Below the pieces are notes generated by a model. It saw only the letters and a program-made list of their open reading frames with translations, was not told the DNA's origin and did not search any database. The position numbers were made by a program, and so were the translations under genes. Shown here piece by piece: positions 1 to 7,745 of a stretch of 64,000 nt of DNA (the stretch's first letter is position 1; each line of letters opens with the position of its first letter). Source of the stretch: Pseudomonas marincola (GTDB lineage Bacteria > Pseudomonadota > Gammaproteobacteria > Pseudomonadales > Pseudomonadaceae); NCBI RefSeq assembly GCF_900116605.1, contig NZ_FPBC01000015.1, forward strand, positions 1-64,000. Reading direction: 5' to 3'.

Positions 1-207
1 AAGCGCAGGATCGAGAAAGCCAAGGCCCAGGTGCGTGCAAAGGTCGAGCATCCGTTCCGGGTGATCAAGCGCCAGTTCGGTTATGTGAAAACGCGCTTCC
101 GTGGCCTGGCGAAGAACACCGCACAACTGGTGACTCTGTTCGCGCTGTCGAATCTGTGGATGGCACGCCGACATTTGCTGGCGAATGCAGGAGAGGTGCG
201 CCTGTAA
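1..207 (+). pseudogene. IS5-family transposase, C-terminal end (cut by window edge)
   Basis: The plus-strand frame is open from base 1 to a TAA at 205-207 and encodes 68 residues. It contains the stretch VEHPFRVIKRQFGY followed by KTRFRGLAKNTAQL, which is the C-terminal signature of IS5-type DDE transposases (the region around the final catalytic E). The protein start lies outside the window, so I cannot say whether the element is intact. It acts by cut-and-paste or copy transposition in this family. The downstream 150 bases are the expected right end of the element. Confidence 0.85.
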
Positions 208-353
208 TGTTGGAAATGGCAGCTGCGAGGTTATCGCGGCGGCCAGAAACACCCAAATGAGCGGGTGATCTGATCGTTTTTGATCGATTTGCCGCTTTTA
301 AAATCAGCAGAGGGTGAAGTCAGCCAGAAATGCATGGCTACTTCAGACCATCC
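208..353 (+). mobile_element. Putative right end of the IS5-type element
   Basis: Non-coding tail after the transposase. The sequence CTTCAGACCATCCC followed by CTAG at 354-357 fits an IS5-group end next to a four-base YTAR target site. The boundary is inferred: the left end of the element, which would show the matching terminal inverted repeat and the second CTAG, is outside the window. Confidence 0.45.
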
Positions 354-759
354 CTAGCTCAGCTTGAAGCTTCAACAATTGCAGCTTTGCTATTTCCAGC
401 TGAACCTTCTGTGTTTCATCAATGACCTTTTGAAGCCCGGTTTGCCAAAGGTAAAAGCCGTAGAAGGCTATACACACAGCCAGCCCTATCAGTATCCCCA
501 AGGATTTATTAAAGAAATCCTTGTTAGCCTTAGAAACCTCTAAGAGCTTACCTAGAGCTTCAATTTTCACCTGGACAGAGGGCGTAGGCTCCTTTTGCTC
601 CTTTAAAGTCTCAACCTCAACAAGCGTTGAGAAAACCGTCTCATTAGTGGATTGGCTGACGTATATAACCGCACCACAAGAAAAAATGATAAGCAGCAAG
701 CCAAAAAGCGCGTAAAACTTATAAATATTGTCTGTAGGCAATGGAATTCTGCTTTGCAT
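343..759 (-). CDS. Small two-span membrane protein, unknown function
   Basis: I do not recognise the family. The chosen start (MQSRIPLP, weak AAGG upstream) gives 138 residues; an ATG at 813 in the same frame is an alternative. There is a hydrophobic segment near residues 15-32 (YALFGLLLIIFSCGAVIYV), a charged linker, a second segment near residues 86-105 (LGILIGLAVCIAFYGFYLW) and a helical, Q/K/L-rich tail that looks coiled-coil forming. Its last codons (ELGMV) read into the presumed IS end, so the native C-terminus may have been lost. It lies just downstream of the integrase remnant, in low-GC sequence, and is probably island cargo. Confidence 0.6.
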   Translation of the reverse strand: MQSRIPLPTDNIYKFYALFGLLLIIFSCGAVIYVSQSTNETVFSTLVEVETLKEQKEPTPSVQVKIEALGKLLEVSKANKDFFNKSLGILIGLAVCIAFYGFYLWQTGLQKVIDETQKVQLEIAKLQLLKLQAELGMV

Positions 760-835
760 AGCTGGCCTTAAAGTTGATCTTGGTATGAACCCAGTATGAA
801 GCGAATAAGCCATAGATAACAATTAGCCACTTGGA

Positions 836-1090
836 TCAAGCTGAGAAGCCAGTTTGGGCTAACGGAGAGAGCCTAAGCGCTGATTCAAGATGATCCGGCG
901 AAAGATGTGCATAACGCATGGTCATGGTGATCGATGAATGCCCCAGAATTCGCTGCAGCCCGAGAATCTCCCCTCCACCCATCATGTAATGACTGGCGAA
1001 CGTGTGACGCAGGATGTGGGTTAGCTGCCCTGGTGCTTGAAAGCCGCTACGCTCATAGGCACTGCGAAAAGCAGGCCTGCATGAAGGGGA
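836..1090 (-). pseudogene. Truncated P2-type phage integrase (tyrosine recombinase)
   Basis: The minus-strand frame encodes the catalytic C-terminus of a tyrosine recombinase: LRHTFASHYM (R-H-x-x-H region with R and H), then LGHSSITMTMRYAHLSPDHL with the catalytic H and nucleophile Y. This resembles P2-like and integrative-element integrases, which are normally about 320-400 residues. Here homology stops near position 1090, and upstream residues (MKSSRSSFDAGDD) look unrelated, so the N-terminal arm-binding and core domains are missing. Such a fragment cannot recombine alone. It marks a decayed island or prophage edge. No tRNA or attachment site was seen beside it. Confidence 0.75.
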
Positions 1091-1135
1091 CAGTTTGTCA
1101 TCGCCGGCATCGAAACTTGAGCGGCTTGACTTCAC

Positions 1136-1435
1136 TTCTTTTGAGGAACTGCATGGATAGGTACTGACAACTATCAGTGCAGTGAATATGCTTGCTCTTG
1201 AAAATTAGTTCCGTGCGCGCAAAATTTCAGCACCATCTAAGCGATCACAAATTGCAGAAAGATCAGAGTATCTGGTATATCCGCTGGGATTGCTCGATGT
1301 TTATCTGCCGGATATTCGCTAGCGATTGAGTATCAGTCCGTACGACTAGCCTTGTTGACTCAGCAAATACCGTCGAGAGTTACCGCATTTCATGCACCCA
1401 GAACAGAACTACTTGTCAATCATGAAGTTCCTTAG
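1136..1435. other. Intergenic stretch, nothing recognised
   Basis: About 300 AT-richer bases between the integrase remnant and the lipoprotein gene. I see no open frame with coding character, no tRNA cloverleaf and no clear hairpin terminator. Confidence 0.5.
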
Positions 1436-2155
1436 TCACCAAGCGCCTTTAACATCATTATCAGCGACAACAACGTATGTAATCAGCCCGTCAGATGTAA
1501 CATCATCAATTCGAATACGAACACCACGAATGACAAATTCCTTGCCTTTTCGGAGGTCATGAACGTATTCAATTTGCCCGGCTCTTTCCCCGTTTCTAGT
1601 TAGGTCATCAATGGTGAAGCGAAGAACTTGTGGCTGGTTTTTATCCAGACCGATGTATTGTAATTCCCATTTCCTCATACCAGCGAAAGTATACCCGGCA
1701 GTACGAATGGATTTCGCTTGACCTGGATTGGACAGGCTCCATGTACGCCCTTGTCTGCTGCCTGCAACTTGTAAGACAGCATGATCGACGCTTAGCGTTG
1801 GAACTGCAGCAGGCACTAAAACCAGTGTTAAAGCGGGATGAAACGCATCGTTTACAAGGTATTTCTCATTTGATACAGGATTGATATACCGCGCCACCCA
1901 ATTTGAATTACGAGTTGCCGACCTATATCCGTCAAACTTAAGCTCCTCTGTCGTCTCGTAGTTTTCATAACAAGGACAGACAGAATTTCTCAAGAGCACC
2001 TCCCCCATGCTCTTGGTTTGGACAGCACCTACCAACGTATCGACGTCAAAAAGCGCAGCATCCTTAAGATTTAGATCTAGATGCGTACAACCCGCCGCAC
2101 TTAGAAAACACATGATCGTCAAGGCACTTCGAACATTAATCCGCACGCGACGCAT
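1436..2155 (-). CDS. Hypothetical lipoprotein
   Basis: The 239-residue product starts with a basic n-region, a hydrophobic stretch and the lipobox LSAAGC (Cys at about residue 23), so it should be lipidated and held in the outer or inner membrane facing the periplasm. The mature part contains a CPC pair near residue 60 and a predicted beta-rich C-terminal half with alternating charged and hydrophobic residues. I do not recognise a family. Base composition is AT-richer than the ectoine region, in keeping with the mobile left edge. A GGA lies only one base from the ATG, so the exact start is uncertain. Confidence 0.65.
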   Translation of the reverse strand: MRRVRINVRSALTIMCFLSAAGCTHLDLNLKDAALFDVDTLVGAVQTKSMGEVLLRNSVCPCYENYETTEELKFDGYRSATRNSNWVARYINPVSNEKYLVNDAFHPALTLVLVPAAVPTLSVDHAVLQVAGSRQGRTWSLSNPGQAKSIRTAGYTFAGMRKWELQYIGLDKNQPQVLRFTIDDLTRNGERAGQIEYVHDLRKGKEFVIRGVRIRIDDVTSDGLITYVVVADNDVKGAW

Positions 2156-2560
2156 TCCTTTCTCTTTTTGAGTTAAAGACGACTACTTCTTATCGAGTAG
2201 ACATTAGCCCACACCAAGCTGGCGAGGCAAACAGCTTCACCGACCTTGAGCGTCTTTTCGAGCACTTAAATCAGTCAGGATTGAAAGTAAAGTCTAAAAC
2301 TAAACTCATCCAACCAATGGCAAGTAGCTGTTGTACAGTCTAGGAGCTAGGTAAAATAAAGCATCAATCATATGGAATCACGGGAGGGCGTTAGACAACA
2401 TTGCGCCTGAATTTCTATTGATGAAATAGAGAAGCGTACCTAGGGAGCACGGATGAAGACCGGATCACATCTCAGATGCAAGTGATTGATGAGGTTTCAA
2501 AAAACGCTCGTTTTCCGAGTTATCAACAGGGCGCTTGCCCTGTCCCGTCTTTATCAGGCA
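2156..2560. other. Intergenic stretch, nothing recognised
   Basis: About 400 bases upstream of the lipoprotein gene. A plus-strand frame at 2476-2691 exists but has no ribosome site or recognisable protein features. No RNA gene or repeat was identified. Confidence 0.4.
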
Positions 2561-2866
2561 TTAATCTGACTTGTTGCGGTAGGTGCTTAGAACAGATTCA
2601 CGGGTTGGAAGCTTTCGCACAGCATCGGCCTGCGTTACTTGAAAGCCTTCCAAGCGGAGACTGGCAACATAGTTGGACTGACGAGCTTTAAGAGGCAACT
2701 CAAGAAAGCCACAACTTCGGGCACCGGAACCGCCATCATCTGCAACCGCACGAATACACCCACTAACTTCAACGACCCATCCCTGAACAAGCATTAACTC
2801 ACCTCCGCACGCCGCGTCTTTAACGACACCACTGCTGCTCACACGGCACTCCATCGTAATTGCCAT
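2561..2866 (-). CDS. Small Cys/Gly-containing hypothetical protein overlapping the Excalibur gene
   Basis: A 101-residue frame that overlaps the 3' end of the Excalibur-domain gene by 47 bases in another frame. It has no signal peptide or recognisable domain. Its codons, for example CGGELMLVQGWVVEVSGC, give a plausible folded, beta-rich protein, and an in-frame Met at about residue 25 would avoid the overlap and lie just beyond the Excalibur stop. It may be a real downstream gene with a later start, or spurious. Confidence is low. Confidence 0.35.
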   Translation of the reverse strand: MAITMECRVSSSGVVKDAACGGELMLVQGWVVEVSGCIRAVADDGGSGARSCGFLELPLKARQSNYVASLRLEGFQVTQADAVRKLPTRESVLSTYRNKSD

Positions 2867-3143
2867 CCATTTTTGTACCGGGGCAATTTTTCAGGAAGTA
2901 GGTTGCTTCTTCGCATGAGCGCATCTGTGAGCAATGCGTTCGTCCATCACAGCTGTAGGCGGACGCGTTGGAGGTTGTCGATGTGGGCAGTAGAGATGTC
3001 GAGGAGCGTGCGTTGGTTATTACAGGATTGCTCAGCACGCTGCCGTCAGCGCCGATGTTGCTGATGATCGGGCTATCCGATGGTTTCAGGTAGTAGTGCC
3101 AAACAGCGAAGCCAATAATCAGCGCAATGATCAGATTTTTCAT
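2820..3143 (-). CDS. Excalibur calcium-binding domain protein
   Basis: A 107-residue protein with an N-terminal signal anchor (KNLIIALIIGFAVWHYYL), a Ser/Thr-rich linker of about 40 residues, and a C-terminal Excalibur domain (about residues 65-107): YSCDGRTHCSQMRSCEEA, then KNCPGTKMDGNYDGVPCE. The DGNYDGVPCE motif is the EF-hand-like calcium loop typical of the family, and the paired cysteines should form disulfides outside the cytoplasm. Excalibur domains occur alone or fused to nuclease domains; here no catalytic domain is present. The role is unknown. Confidence 0.8.
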   Translation of the reverse strand: MKNLIIALIIGFAVWHYYLKPSDSPIISNIGADGSVLSNPVITNARSSTSLLPTSTTSNASAYSCDGRTHCSQMRSCEEATYFLKNCPGTKMDGNYDGVPCEQQWCR

Positions 3144-3281
3144 TCCCTAGACTCGAGTATCCAATTTTTTGCCGAACTCTAACGCTGCACTATTGTTACG
3201 GCAATCAAATAACCAGCAAGCCACGGCCTGTATCCGCAGGCTCGATTCAGCAAATCACCCTAAAATTACCCTGCCCAGATG

Positions 3282-3310
3282 CAAAACGGCCCGCCTTGCG
3301 GCGAGCCATT
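3282..3310 (-). terminator. Rho-independent-type terminator after hiuH
   Basis: Read on the minus strand, GGCTCGCC-GCAA-GGCGGGCC forms a GC-rich stem with a four-base loop and is followed by GTTTTG. It lies about 40 bases past the hydroxyisourate hydrolase stop, the right place to end that operon. Confidence 0.6.
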
Positions 3311-3347
3311 TATCGTTTCTTCAGCAACCTGCTTAACAGCCTCGCGA

Positions 3348-3758
3348 CTAGTTACCGCGATAGGTCGAGAAACCGTAAGGGCTGAGCAAGAGTGGGATGT
3401 GGTAATGCGGGACGGTGCCATCCACTTCGAAGATCACCGGCACTTCCGGGAAGAAGCTTTTGATGTTGTGTGCAGTGAACCATTCGCCGGTCTTGAAGGT
3501 AACGCGGTAGGTTCCTTTCTCCAGCGCTTTGTCTTGTGGATAAAACTCGGTGATGCGGCCTTGCTCATTGGTTTTGGCGCTGTTGAGCAAGTCCCACTGC
3601 TTGCCATCCTTCTTCTCCAGCGTAACGCTTACATCAGGCGATGGCAGGCCATCTTGCAGGTTGAGCACGTGAACGCTCAGCGGATTACTGGCAGCCAGAG
3701 CGACGGATGACAAGCCACTGAAGATGATGCCGACGGCGAGGGTTTTAAGCATTTTCAT
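3348..3758 (-). CDS. hiuH: 5-hydroxyisourate hydrolase (transthyretin-like), periplasmic
   Basis: Hydrolyses 5-hydroxyisourate, the product of urate oxidation, to OHCU. The 136-residue protein has a cleavable signal peptide (MKMLKTLAVGIIFSGLSSVALA), so it should act in the periplasm, as the E. coli YedX/HiuH does. Family hallmarks are HVLN near residue 30, the HYHIPLLLSPYGFSTYRG block at the C-terminus, and the active-site histidines in those segments. The normal C-terminal tetrapeptide is YRGS; here it is YRGN. AGGAG sits seven bases before the ATG. It follows the haem-binding-like gene by 14 bases, so the two form one operon, divergent from a two-component system. Confidence 0.92.
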   Translation of the reverse strand: MKMLKTLAVGIIFSGLSSVALAASNPLSVHVLNLQDGLPSPDVSVTLEKKDGKQWDLLNSAKTNEQGRITEFYPQDKALEKGTYRVTFKTGEWFTAHNIKSFFPEVPVIFEVDGTVPHYHIPLLLSPYGFSTYRGN

Positions 3759-3772
3759 GGTGTAACTCCTGA

Positions 3773-4273
3773 TTAGTTAGCGGAAGGTAAAACGTGGGCA
3801 ATGGCCTTGAGCGCGCAGCCTTCGTCGATCTCGGCGCCGCCTGCTCCGGCAACGCCAATGGCGCCGATTACCTGATCGCCTACGCGTAGCGGCACGCCGC
3901 CGCCGAGCAACAACAGTTCGTCGAGGGTGTTGAGGTTTTCAGCTTCTGGATTGCTCCGAGCGCGCTCAGACAGAACCCGGCTTGAGGTCTTGGTCGAAAG
4001 CGAGGTGAAGGCCTTGCGCTGAGCCGCGATGGTGTTGTGCGGGCCAACATTGTCATCACGTTGCAAGGCGACCAGATTACCGCCGCGATCCACCACAGCG
4101 GCGACAGCGGTACGGTTATCGGCGTGGCAGGCAGCCATTGTGGCGCTGAGCAAATCATTGGCCAGCACCAGCGTAACGTCCTGGCGCTCGGCTACTTGGG
4201 CAGTGCCGGCAAATACACTGGCGCTGCCAATGGCAAGGCCAAGCAGGCTGAGTTGGGCGGCGCGAAGTAACAT
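3773..4273 (-). CDS. Secreted GlcG/HbpS-family (DUF336) haem-binding-like protein
   Basis: The start at 4273 was chosen because AGGAGGT lies just upstream and the product then begins with a signal peptide (MLLRAAQLSLLGLAIGSASVFA). The mature part is a GlcG/HbpS-like fold: ADNRTAVAAVVDRGGNLVALQRDDNVGP, then a C-terminal GGGVPLRVGDQVIGAIGVAGA motif typical of the family. HbpS relatives bind haem and sense or buffer oxidative stress; others accompany glycolate or propanediol pathways. The pairing here with hydroxyisourate hydrolase and a putative redox or copper two-component system supports a periplasmic stress-related role. That role is inferred. Confidence 0.8.
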   Translation of the reverse strand: MLLRAAQLSLLGLAIGSASVFAGTAQVAERQDVTLVLANDLLSATMAACHADNRTAVAAVVDRGGNLVALQRDDNVGPHNTIAAQRKAFTSLSTKTSSRVLSERARSNPEAENLNTLDELLLLGGGVPLRVGDQVIGAIGVAGAGGAEIDEGCALKAIAHVLPSAN

Positions 4274-4353
4274 GATGAACCTCCTGAAATAAGCGATAGC
4301 GAGCGATTTCAGGCAAGTCTGCACAAGCGCCAGCAACAAACCGATTGCGCGTG

Positions 4354-4371
4354 CATTACCAATTTGTAATG
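4354..4371. promoter_or_regulatory. HprR/CusR-type operator between divergent operons
   Basis: CATTACCAATTTGTAATG is an 18-bp interrupted palindrome (CATTAC-N6-GTAATG). It fits the TTAC-N6-GTAA core bound by the CusR/CopR/HprR group of OmpR-type regulators; the E. coli HprR box upstream of hiuH is nearly the same. It lies about 80 bases before the haem-binding-like gene and 50 bases before the response regulator, so it could control both directions. Confidence 0.75.
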
Positions 4372-4420
4372 AGCCAAGGGCGCAATTTGGCATAGCCTAT
4401 GGGCACGCTCTGGAGGAAAC

Positions 4421-5098
4421 ATGCGCATCCTGATTGTTGAGGACGAAGTAAAAACGGCGGACTACCTGCACAAGGGGCTGACCGAATCCGGCTACACCGT
4501 TGAAGTTGCACGCAATGGCCTGGACGGTCAGCACCTGATCAGTGAGTACGTATTCGATCTGGTTATTCTCGACGTCATGCTGCCCGGCGTGGATGGCTGG
4601 CAACTGCTGCAGATTCTTCGCCGCAAACAGCAAACACCGGTGCTGTTCCTCACCGCACGCGACTCGGTAGAGGACCGGGTCAAAGGCCTTGAGCTGGGGG
4701 CTGATGATTATCTGGTTAAGCCCTTCTCGTATGCCGAGTTACTCGCCCGTGTGCGCACACTGCTCAGGCGCGGCCCGCCCCGCGAGGTGGAAGAGTTTCT
4801 GGTCGCGGATCTGCACCTCGACTTGCTGCGCCGCAAGGTCACCCGCCAGGGCGAGCGTATAACCCTGACCAATAAGGAGTTCGCGCTGCTGCACTTGCTG
4901 CTCAGCCGCGAAGGAGAGGTGCTGTCGCGCGCGCAGATTGCCTCGCAGGTTTGGCAGATGAATTTTGACAGCGACACCAATGTGGTGGATGTCGCTATTC
5001 GCCGTCTACGCGCCAAGATTGACGACCCCTACCCGCTCAAACTGATTCACACGGTTCGCGGCATGGGTTATTTGCTTGAGGTGCAAACATGCAGTTGA
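4421..5098 (+). CDS. OmpR-family response regulator (HprR/CusR/CopR type)
   Basis: A 225-residue two-component regulator. The receiver domain (1-115) has acidic pocket E8/D9, phospho-acceptor D51 in VILDVMLPG, and K100 in ADDYLVKPF. The C-terminal winged helix (about 128-222) ends IRRLRAKIDDPYPLKLIHTVRGMGYLLE, matching the heavy-metal or redox subgroup (CusR, CopR, HprR). A strong GGAGGAAAC ribosome site precedes ATG 4421. Its stop overlaps the start of the kinase gene by 10 bases, so they are translationally coupled. The divergent hiuH operon and the box at 4354-4371 argue that it is functionally HprR-like. The signal (peroxide, hypochlorous acid or copper) is not shown by sequence. Confidence 0.9.
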   Translation: MRILIVEDEVKTADYLHKGLTESGYTVEVARNGLDGQHLISEYVFDLVILDVMLPGVDGWQLLQILRRKQQTPVLFLTARDSVEDRVKGLELGADDYLVKPFSYAELLARVRTLLRRGPPREVEEFLVADLHLDLLRRKVTRQGERITLTNKEFALLHLLLSREGEVLSRAQIASQVWQMNFDSDTNVVDVAIRRLRAKIDDPYPLKLIHTVRGMGYLLEVQTCS

Positions 5099-6486
5099 TG
5101 CCACGCTCGTTGAGCCTGCGCATGGCGCTGATGTTTGCGCTGGTGAGCGCACTGTTATTGGGCGCGTTCGGCTTTTATCTGTTTCAATCGCTGCAGCGTG
5201 AAATCGTCTGGCGCGATGATCAGGCTTTGCTCGGCAGGCTGGAGCGTATGCAGGCGCTGATTGACGACAGCCAAAGCATCGAGTCATTGAGGGCGCGCCC
5301 ACAACTATACGAAAACATGCTTGGCAATCGCGACAACATGCTCTGGATTATTGATGAGCAAGGCCGCTTGCAGATTGAAATAAACCCGACTGGCGTCAAG
5401 CTACCCGCGCTACAACCTGCGGCTCAGGCACAACTGCGCGACAGTCCGCTTAACTCCCATGTTCGCCTCGCCTGGCTGGACGCAGAGCGTAGCGGGCGCA
5501 AGCTGACACTGGTAGCCGGCAAGCTGTTGAACGAGCGCGAACAAATGCTCGATGCCTACAAAATGAAGCTCTGGCTGTCGCTCGGCGTCGGCTCGTTATT
5601 GGCCTTTCTGCTTGGCTGGCTAGTGAGCCAACGCGGCCTGCGCCCGGTGCGTGAACTGGCGGCCAGTGCCTCGGCGATAGACGTGCAACATCTGCATTTG
5701 CGCCTCAACGACTACCGTGACGTCAGTGAACTTGAAGCGCTCAGCGGCGCACTCAACAACATGCTCGGCCGCCTTGAAGATGGCTTCGCCCAGCTTTCGC
5801 GCTTCTCTGAAGACCTCGCCCACGAAATGCGCACACCGCTGAGTAATCTGATGGGGCAAACCCAGCAAACCCTCAGACACAGCCGTTCAGTCGAGGCCTA
5901 TCAAGACCTGCTGGTGTCCAATCAGGAAGAGTACGAACGGCTGTCGAGAATGATCGACAGCATGCTGTTTCTGGCGCGTACCGAGCAGGTCAACGCGGCC
6001 ATTACGCGTGAGCCAATCGACCTGTTCGAGCAAGCCGAATTACTTTGCGAATACTTTGAAGGCATGGCCGAAGAACGCGGTATGCGCTTGCTCAATCACG
6101 CGCAAGGCGCACTGTTCGCAGACACCGGCCTACTGCGCCGTGCGCTGGCAAATTTGCTGGCCAATGCGCTGCGTTACGCACCTGCCGAGAGTGACGTCAC
6201 CCTAAGCAGCGAGGTTACGGCCGAACAGGTGCAGATTTCTGTGCACAACACCGGCTCCGCCATAGCCCCCGAACATTTAATCCATTTATTCGAGCGTTTT
6301 TATCGCTGCGATCCATCGCGTAACGAGCCGGGCGACTCGGGCGGTTTGGGCCTGGCCATCGTCCGCTCAATAATGCAACTGCACGGCGGCAGCGTCGCCG
6401 TCACGAGTGATGATTCGGGCACCCGCTTCAGCCTGATATTCCCCGCGTCGATCAACGGAAAGCCAAGTCACGCAGGAACAAGGTAA
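5089..6486 (+). CDS. Sensor histidine kinase, heavy-metal/HprS type
   Basis: A 465-residue inner-membrane kinase partnering the upstream regulator. TM1 lies at about 12-32 and TM2 at about 163-182, enclosing a periplasmic sensor of about 130 residues. HAMP follows (about 183-235). The H-box FSEDLAHEMRTPLSN has the phospho-acceptor His245, the N-box has Asn359 (LANALRYAP), and the G-box is DSGGLGLAIV at about 415-424. ATG 5089 overlaps the regulator stop; ATG 5098 is an alternative. The 3' end overlaps the convergent uehC gene by 35 bases. Copper-binding His/Met clusters are not obvious in the sensor loop, and it has no conspicuous cysteines. Confidence 0.88.
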   Translation: MQLMPRSLSLRMALMFALVSALLLGAFGFYLFQSLQREIVWRDDQALLGRLERMQALIDDSQSIESLRARPQLYENMLGNRDNMLWIIDEQGRLQIEINPTGVKLPALQPAAQAQLRDSPLNSHVRLAWLDAERSGRKLTLVAGKLLNEREQMLDAYKMKLWLSLGVGSLLAFLLGWLVSQRGLRPVRELAASASAIDVQHLHLRLNDYRDVSELEALSGALNNMLGRLEDGFAQLSRFSEDLAHEMRTPLSNLMGQTQQTLRHSRSVEAYQDLLVSNQEEYERLSRMIDSMLFLARTEQVNAAITREPIDLFEQAELLCEYFEGMAEERGMRLLNHAQGALFADTGLLRRALANLLANALRYAPAESDVTLSSEVTAEQVQISVHNTGSAIAPEHLIHLFERFYRCDPSRNEPGDSGGLGLAIVRSIMQLHGGSVAVTSDDSGTRFSLIFPASINGKPSHAGTR

Positions 6487-7735
6487 TCGGCGGGAACATG
6501 ATCAGCAGCACCGACATCAGCAGCAAAATGGCAAAGAACGGCAAGCTACCGCGTATCACCTCGAAATAAGGCCGACGGAACACGGCAATTGCGGTGAAGA
6601 TATCGCAGCCGAACGGCGGTGTTGCCGACCCGATAGCGGCCTGCAACGTGATGATGGTGCCCACCAGCACCGGGTCCAAACCAGACACACGCACAGCCGG
6701 TGCAAAAATTGGCACCAGAATAAGCATGACCACGATGGGGTCGACAAACATGCAGCCGATGAAGAATGCGATGGAAATGATGATCAGCAATTCAGTCGGC
6801 GAAGCGCTCATGATGCCGATGCCACTCAGAATCTGCTGAGGGATCTGCGCGAACGAAATCACCCAGGAAAATGCAGAGCCCGCCGCCACCAGGATAAATA
6901 CCACGGCGGTAATCAAACCGGTCGACAGCGCAATAGATGAAAGCTCGCTGAGTTTCACCCGGCGAAAAATTACAACTTCCAGAATCAGCGCGTACAACAC
7001 CGACACCGCCGCTGCTTCTGTCGGGCTGAATACACCTGTGTAAATCCCGCCAATGGTCAGAACCGGCAGCAGCAGCGGCAAGATGGCGCGGCGACAAGTG
7101 ACCAGGCGCTGCGTCCAACTGAACTTCTCACCCGATGGAATACCGGTAATGCGCGCAAAGATGTAGCAATAGCCGCACAGCAAAAACATCAGCAGCAGAC
7201 CGGGGCCGATACCGGCGATAAACAACTCGGCAACCGAGGTGCCCGACACCACACCATAAATAATCATGCCGATGCTCGGCGGGATCAGCAGCGCGATGTC
7301 CGATGCGTTGATGATCAGCGCCATGGCAAAACTGTCTTTATAACCCTGCTGCAACATCTTTGGCCGCATGATGCTGCCAACCCCAACCACGGTGGCTTGG
7401 GTGGAGCCCGACAGCGCGCCAAACAGGGCGCAACTCAATGCAGTTGTGACAGCCATGCCGCCGCGTACATGCCCGACAAACGCCATGGCCACATCCAGCA
7501 AACGATTGGCTGTGGCGCCACGCGTAATAATGTCTGCCGCCAGAATGAACATCGGCACGGCGACCAAAGCAGCGGGACGAATGCCGGCAATCATCTGTTG
7601 GATGATGAACTCCGGGCCCATGGTAAAAAACATCGTGAAGCCGGCAGCCGATGCTGCGAGCAAAGTTGTCATCATGGGAAAGCCCGACAACAGCAGAACC
7701 AGCATGATGATCAATAGCGTGGTAGTCATGTCCAT
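6452..7735 (-). CDS. uehC: TRAP transporter large permease, ectoine uptake (UehC/TeaC/DctM type)
   Basis: The 427-residue DctM-family membrane protein is the translocating subunit of a tripartite ATP-independent periplasmic transporter. It is almost wholly hydrophobic with about 12 predicted spans, and includes the conserved MFVDPIVVMLILVPIFAP and GSATPPFG-type segments. The start at 7735 (MDMTTTLLIIMLVL) follows the uehB stop closely (TGA, then 8 bases to ATG). The assignment to ectoine or hydroxyectoine is from context: uehB upstream, the periplasmic binding protein at 12405 and the complete catabolic cluster. The 3' end overlaps the two-component kinase gene on the other strand by 35 bases. 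Confidence 0.88.
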   Translation of the reverse strand: MDMTTTLLIIMLVLLLSGFPMMTTLLAASAAGFTMFFTMGPEFIIQQMIAGIRPAALVAVPMFILAADIITRGATANRLLDVAMAFVGHVRGGMAVTTALSCALFGALSGSTQATVVGVGSIMRPKMLQQGYKDSFAMALIINASDIALLIPPSIGMIIYGVVSGTSVAELFIAGIGPGLLLMFLLCGYCYIFARITGIPSGEKFSWTQRLVTCRRAILPLLLPVLTIGGIYTGVFSPTEAAAVSVLYALILEVVIFRRVKLSELSSIALSTGLITAVVFILVAAGSAFSWVISFAQIPQQILSGIGIMSASPTELLIIISIAFFIGCMFVDPIVVMLILVPIFAPAVRVSGLDPVLVGTIITLQAAIGSATPPFGCDIFTAIAVFRRPYFEVIRGSLPFFAILLLMSVLLIMFPPITLFLRDLAFR

Positions 7736-7745
7736 GGGTGCGCGC

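Noticed and set aside
836..1435. Search for a tRNA or attachment site beside the integrase remnant
   Set aside because: No cloverleaf or duplicated att core could be found in the flanking bases.
2476..2691. 71-residue plus-strand frame near the Excalibur gene
   Set aside because: No ribosome site, and it overlaps a competing minus-strand frame.
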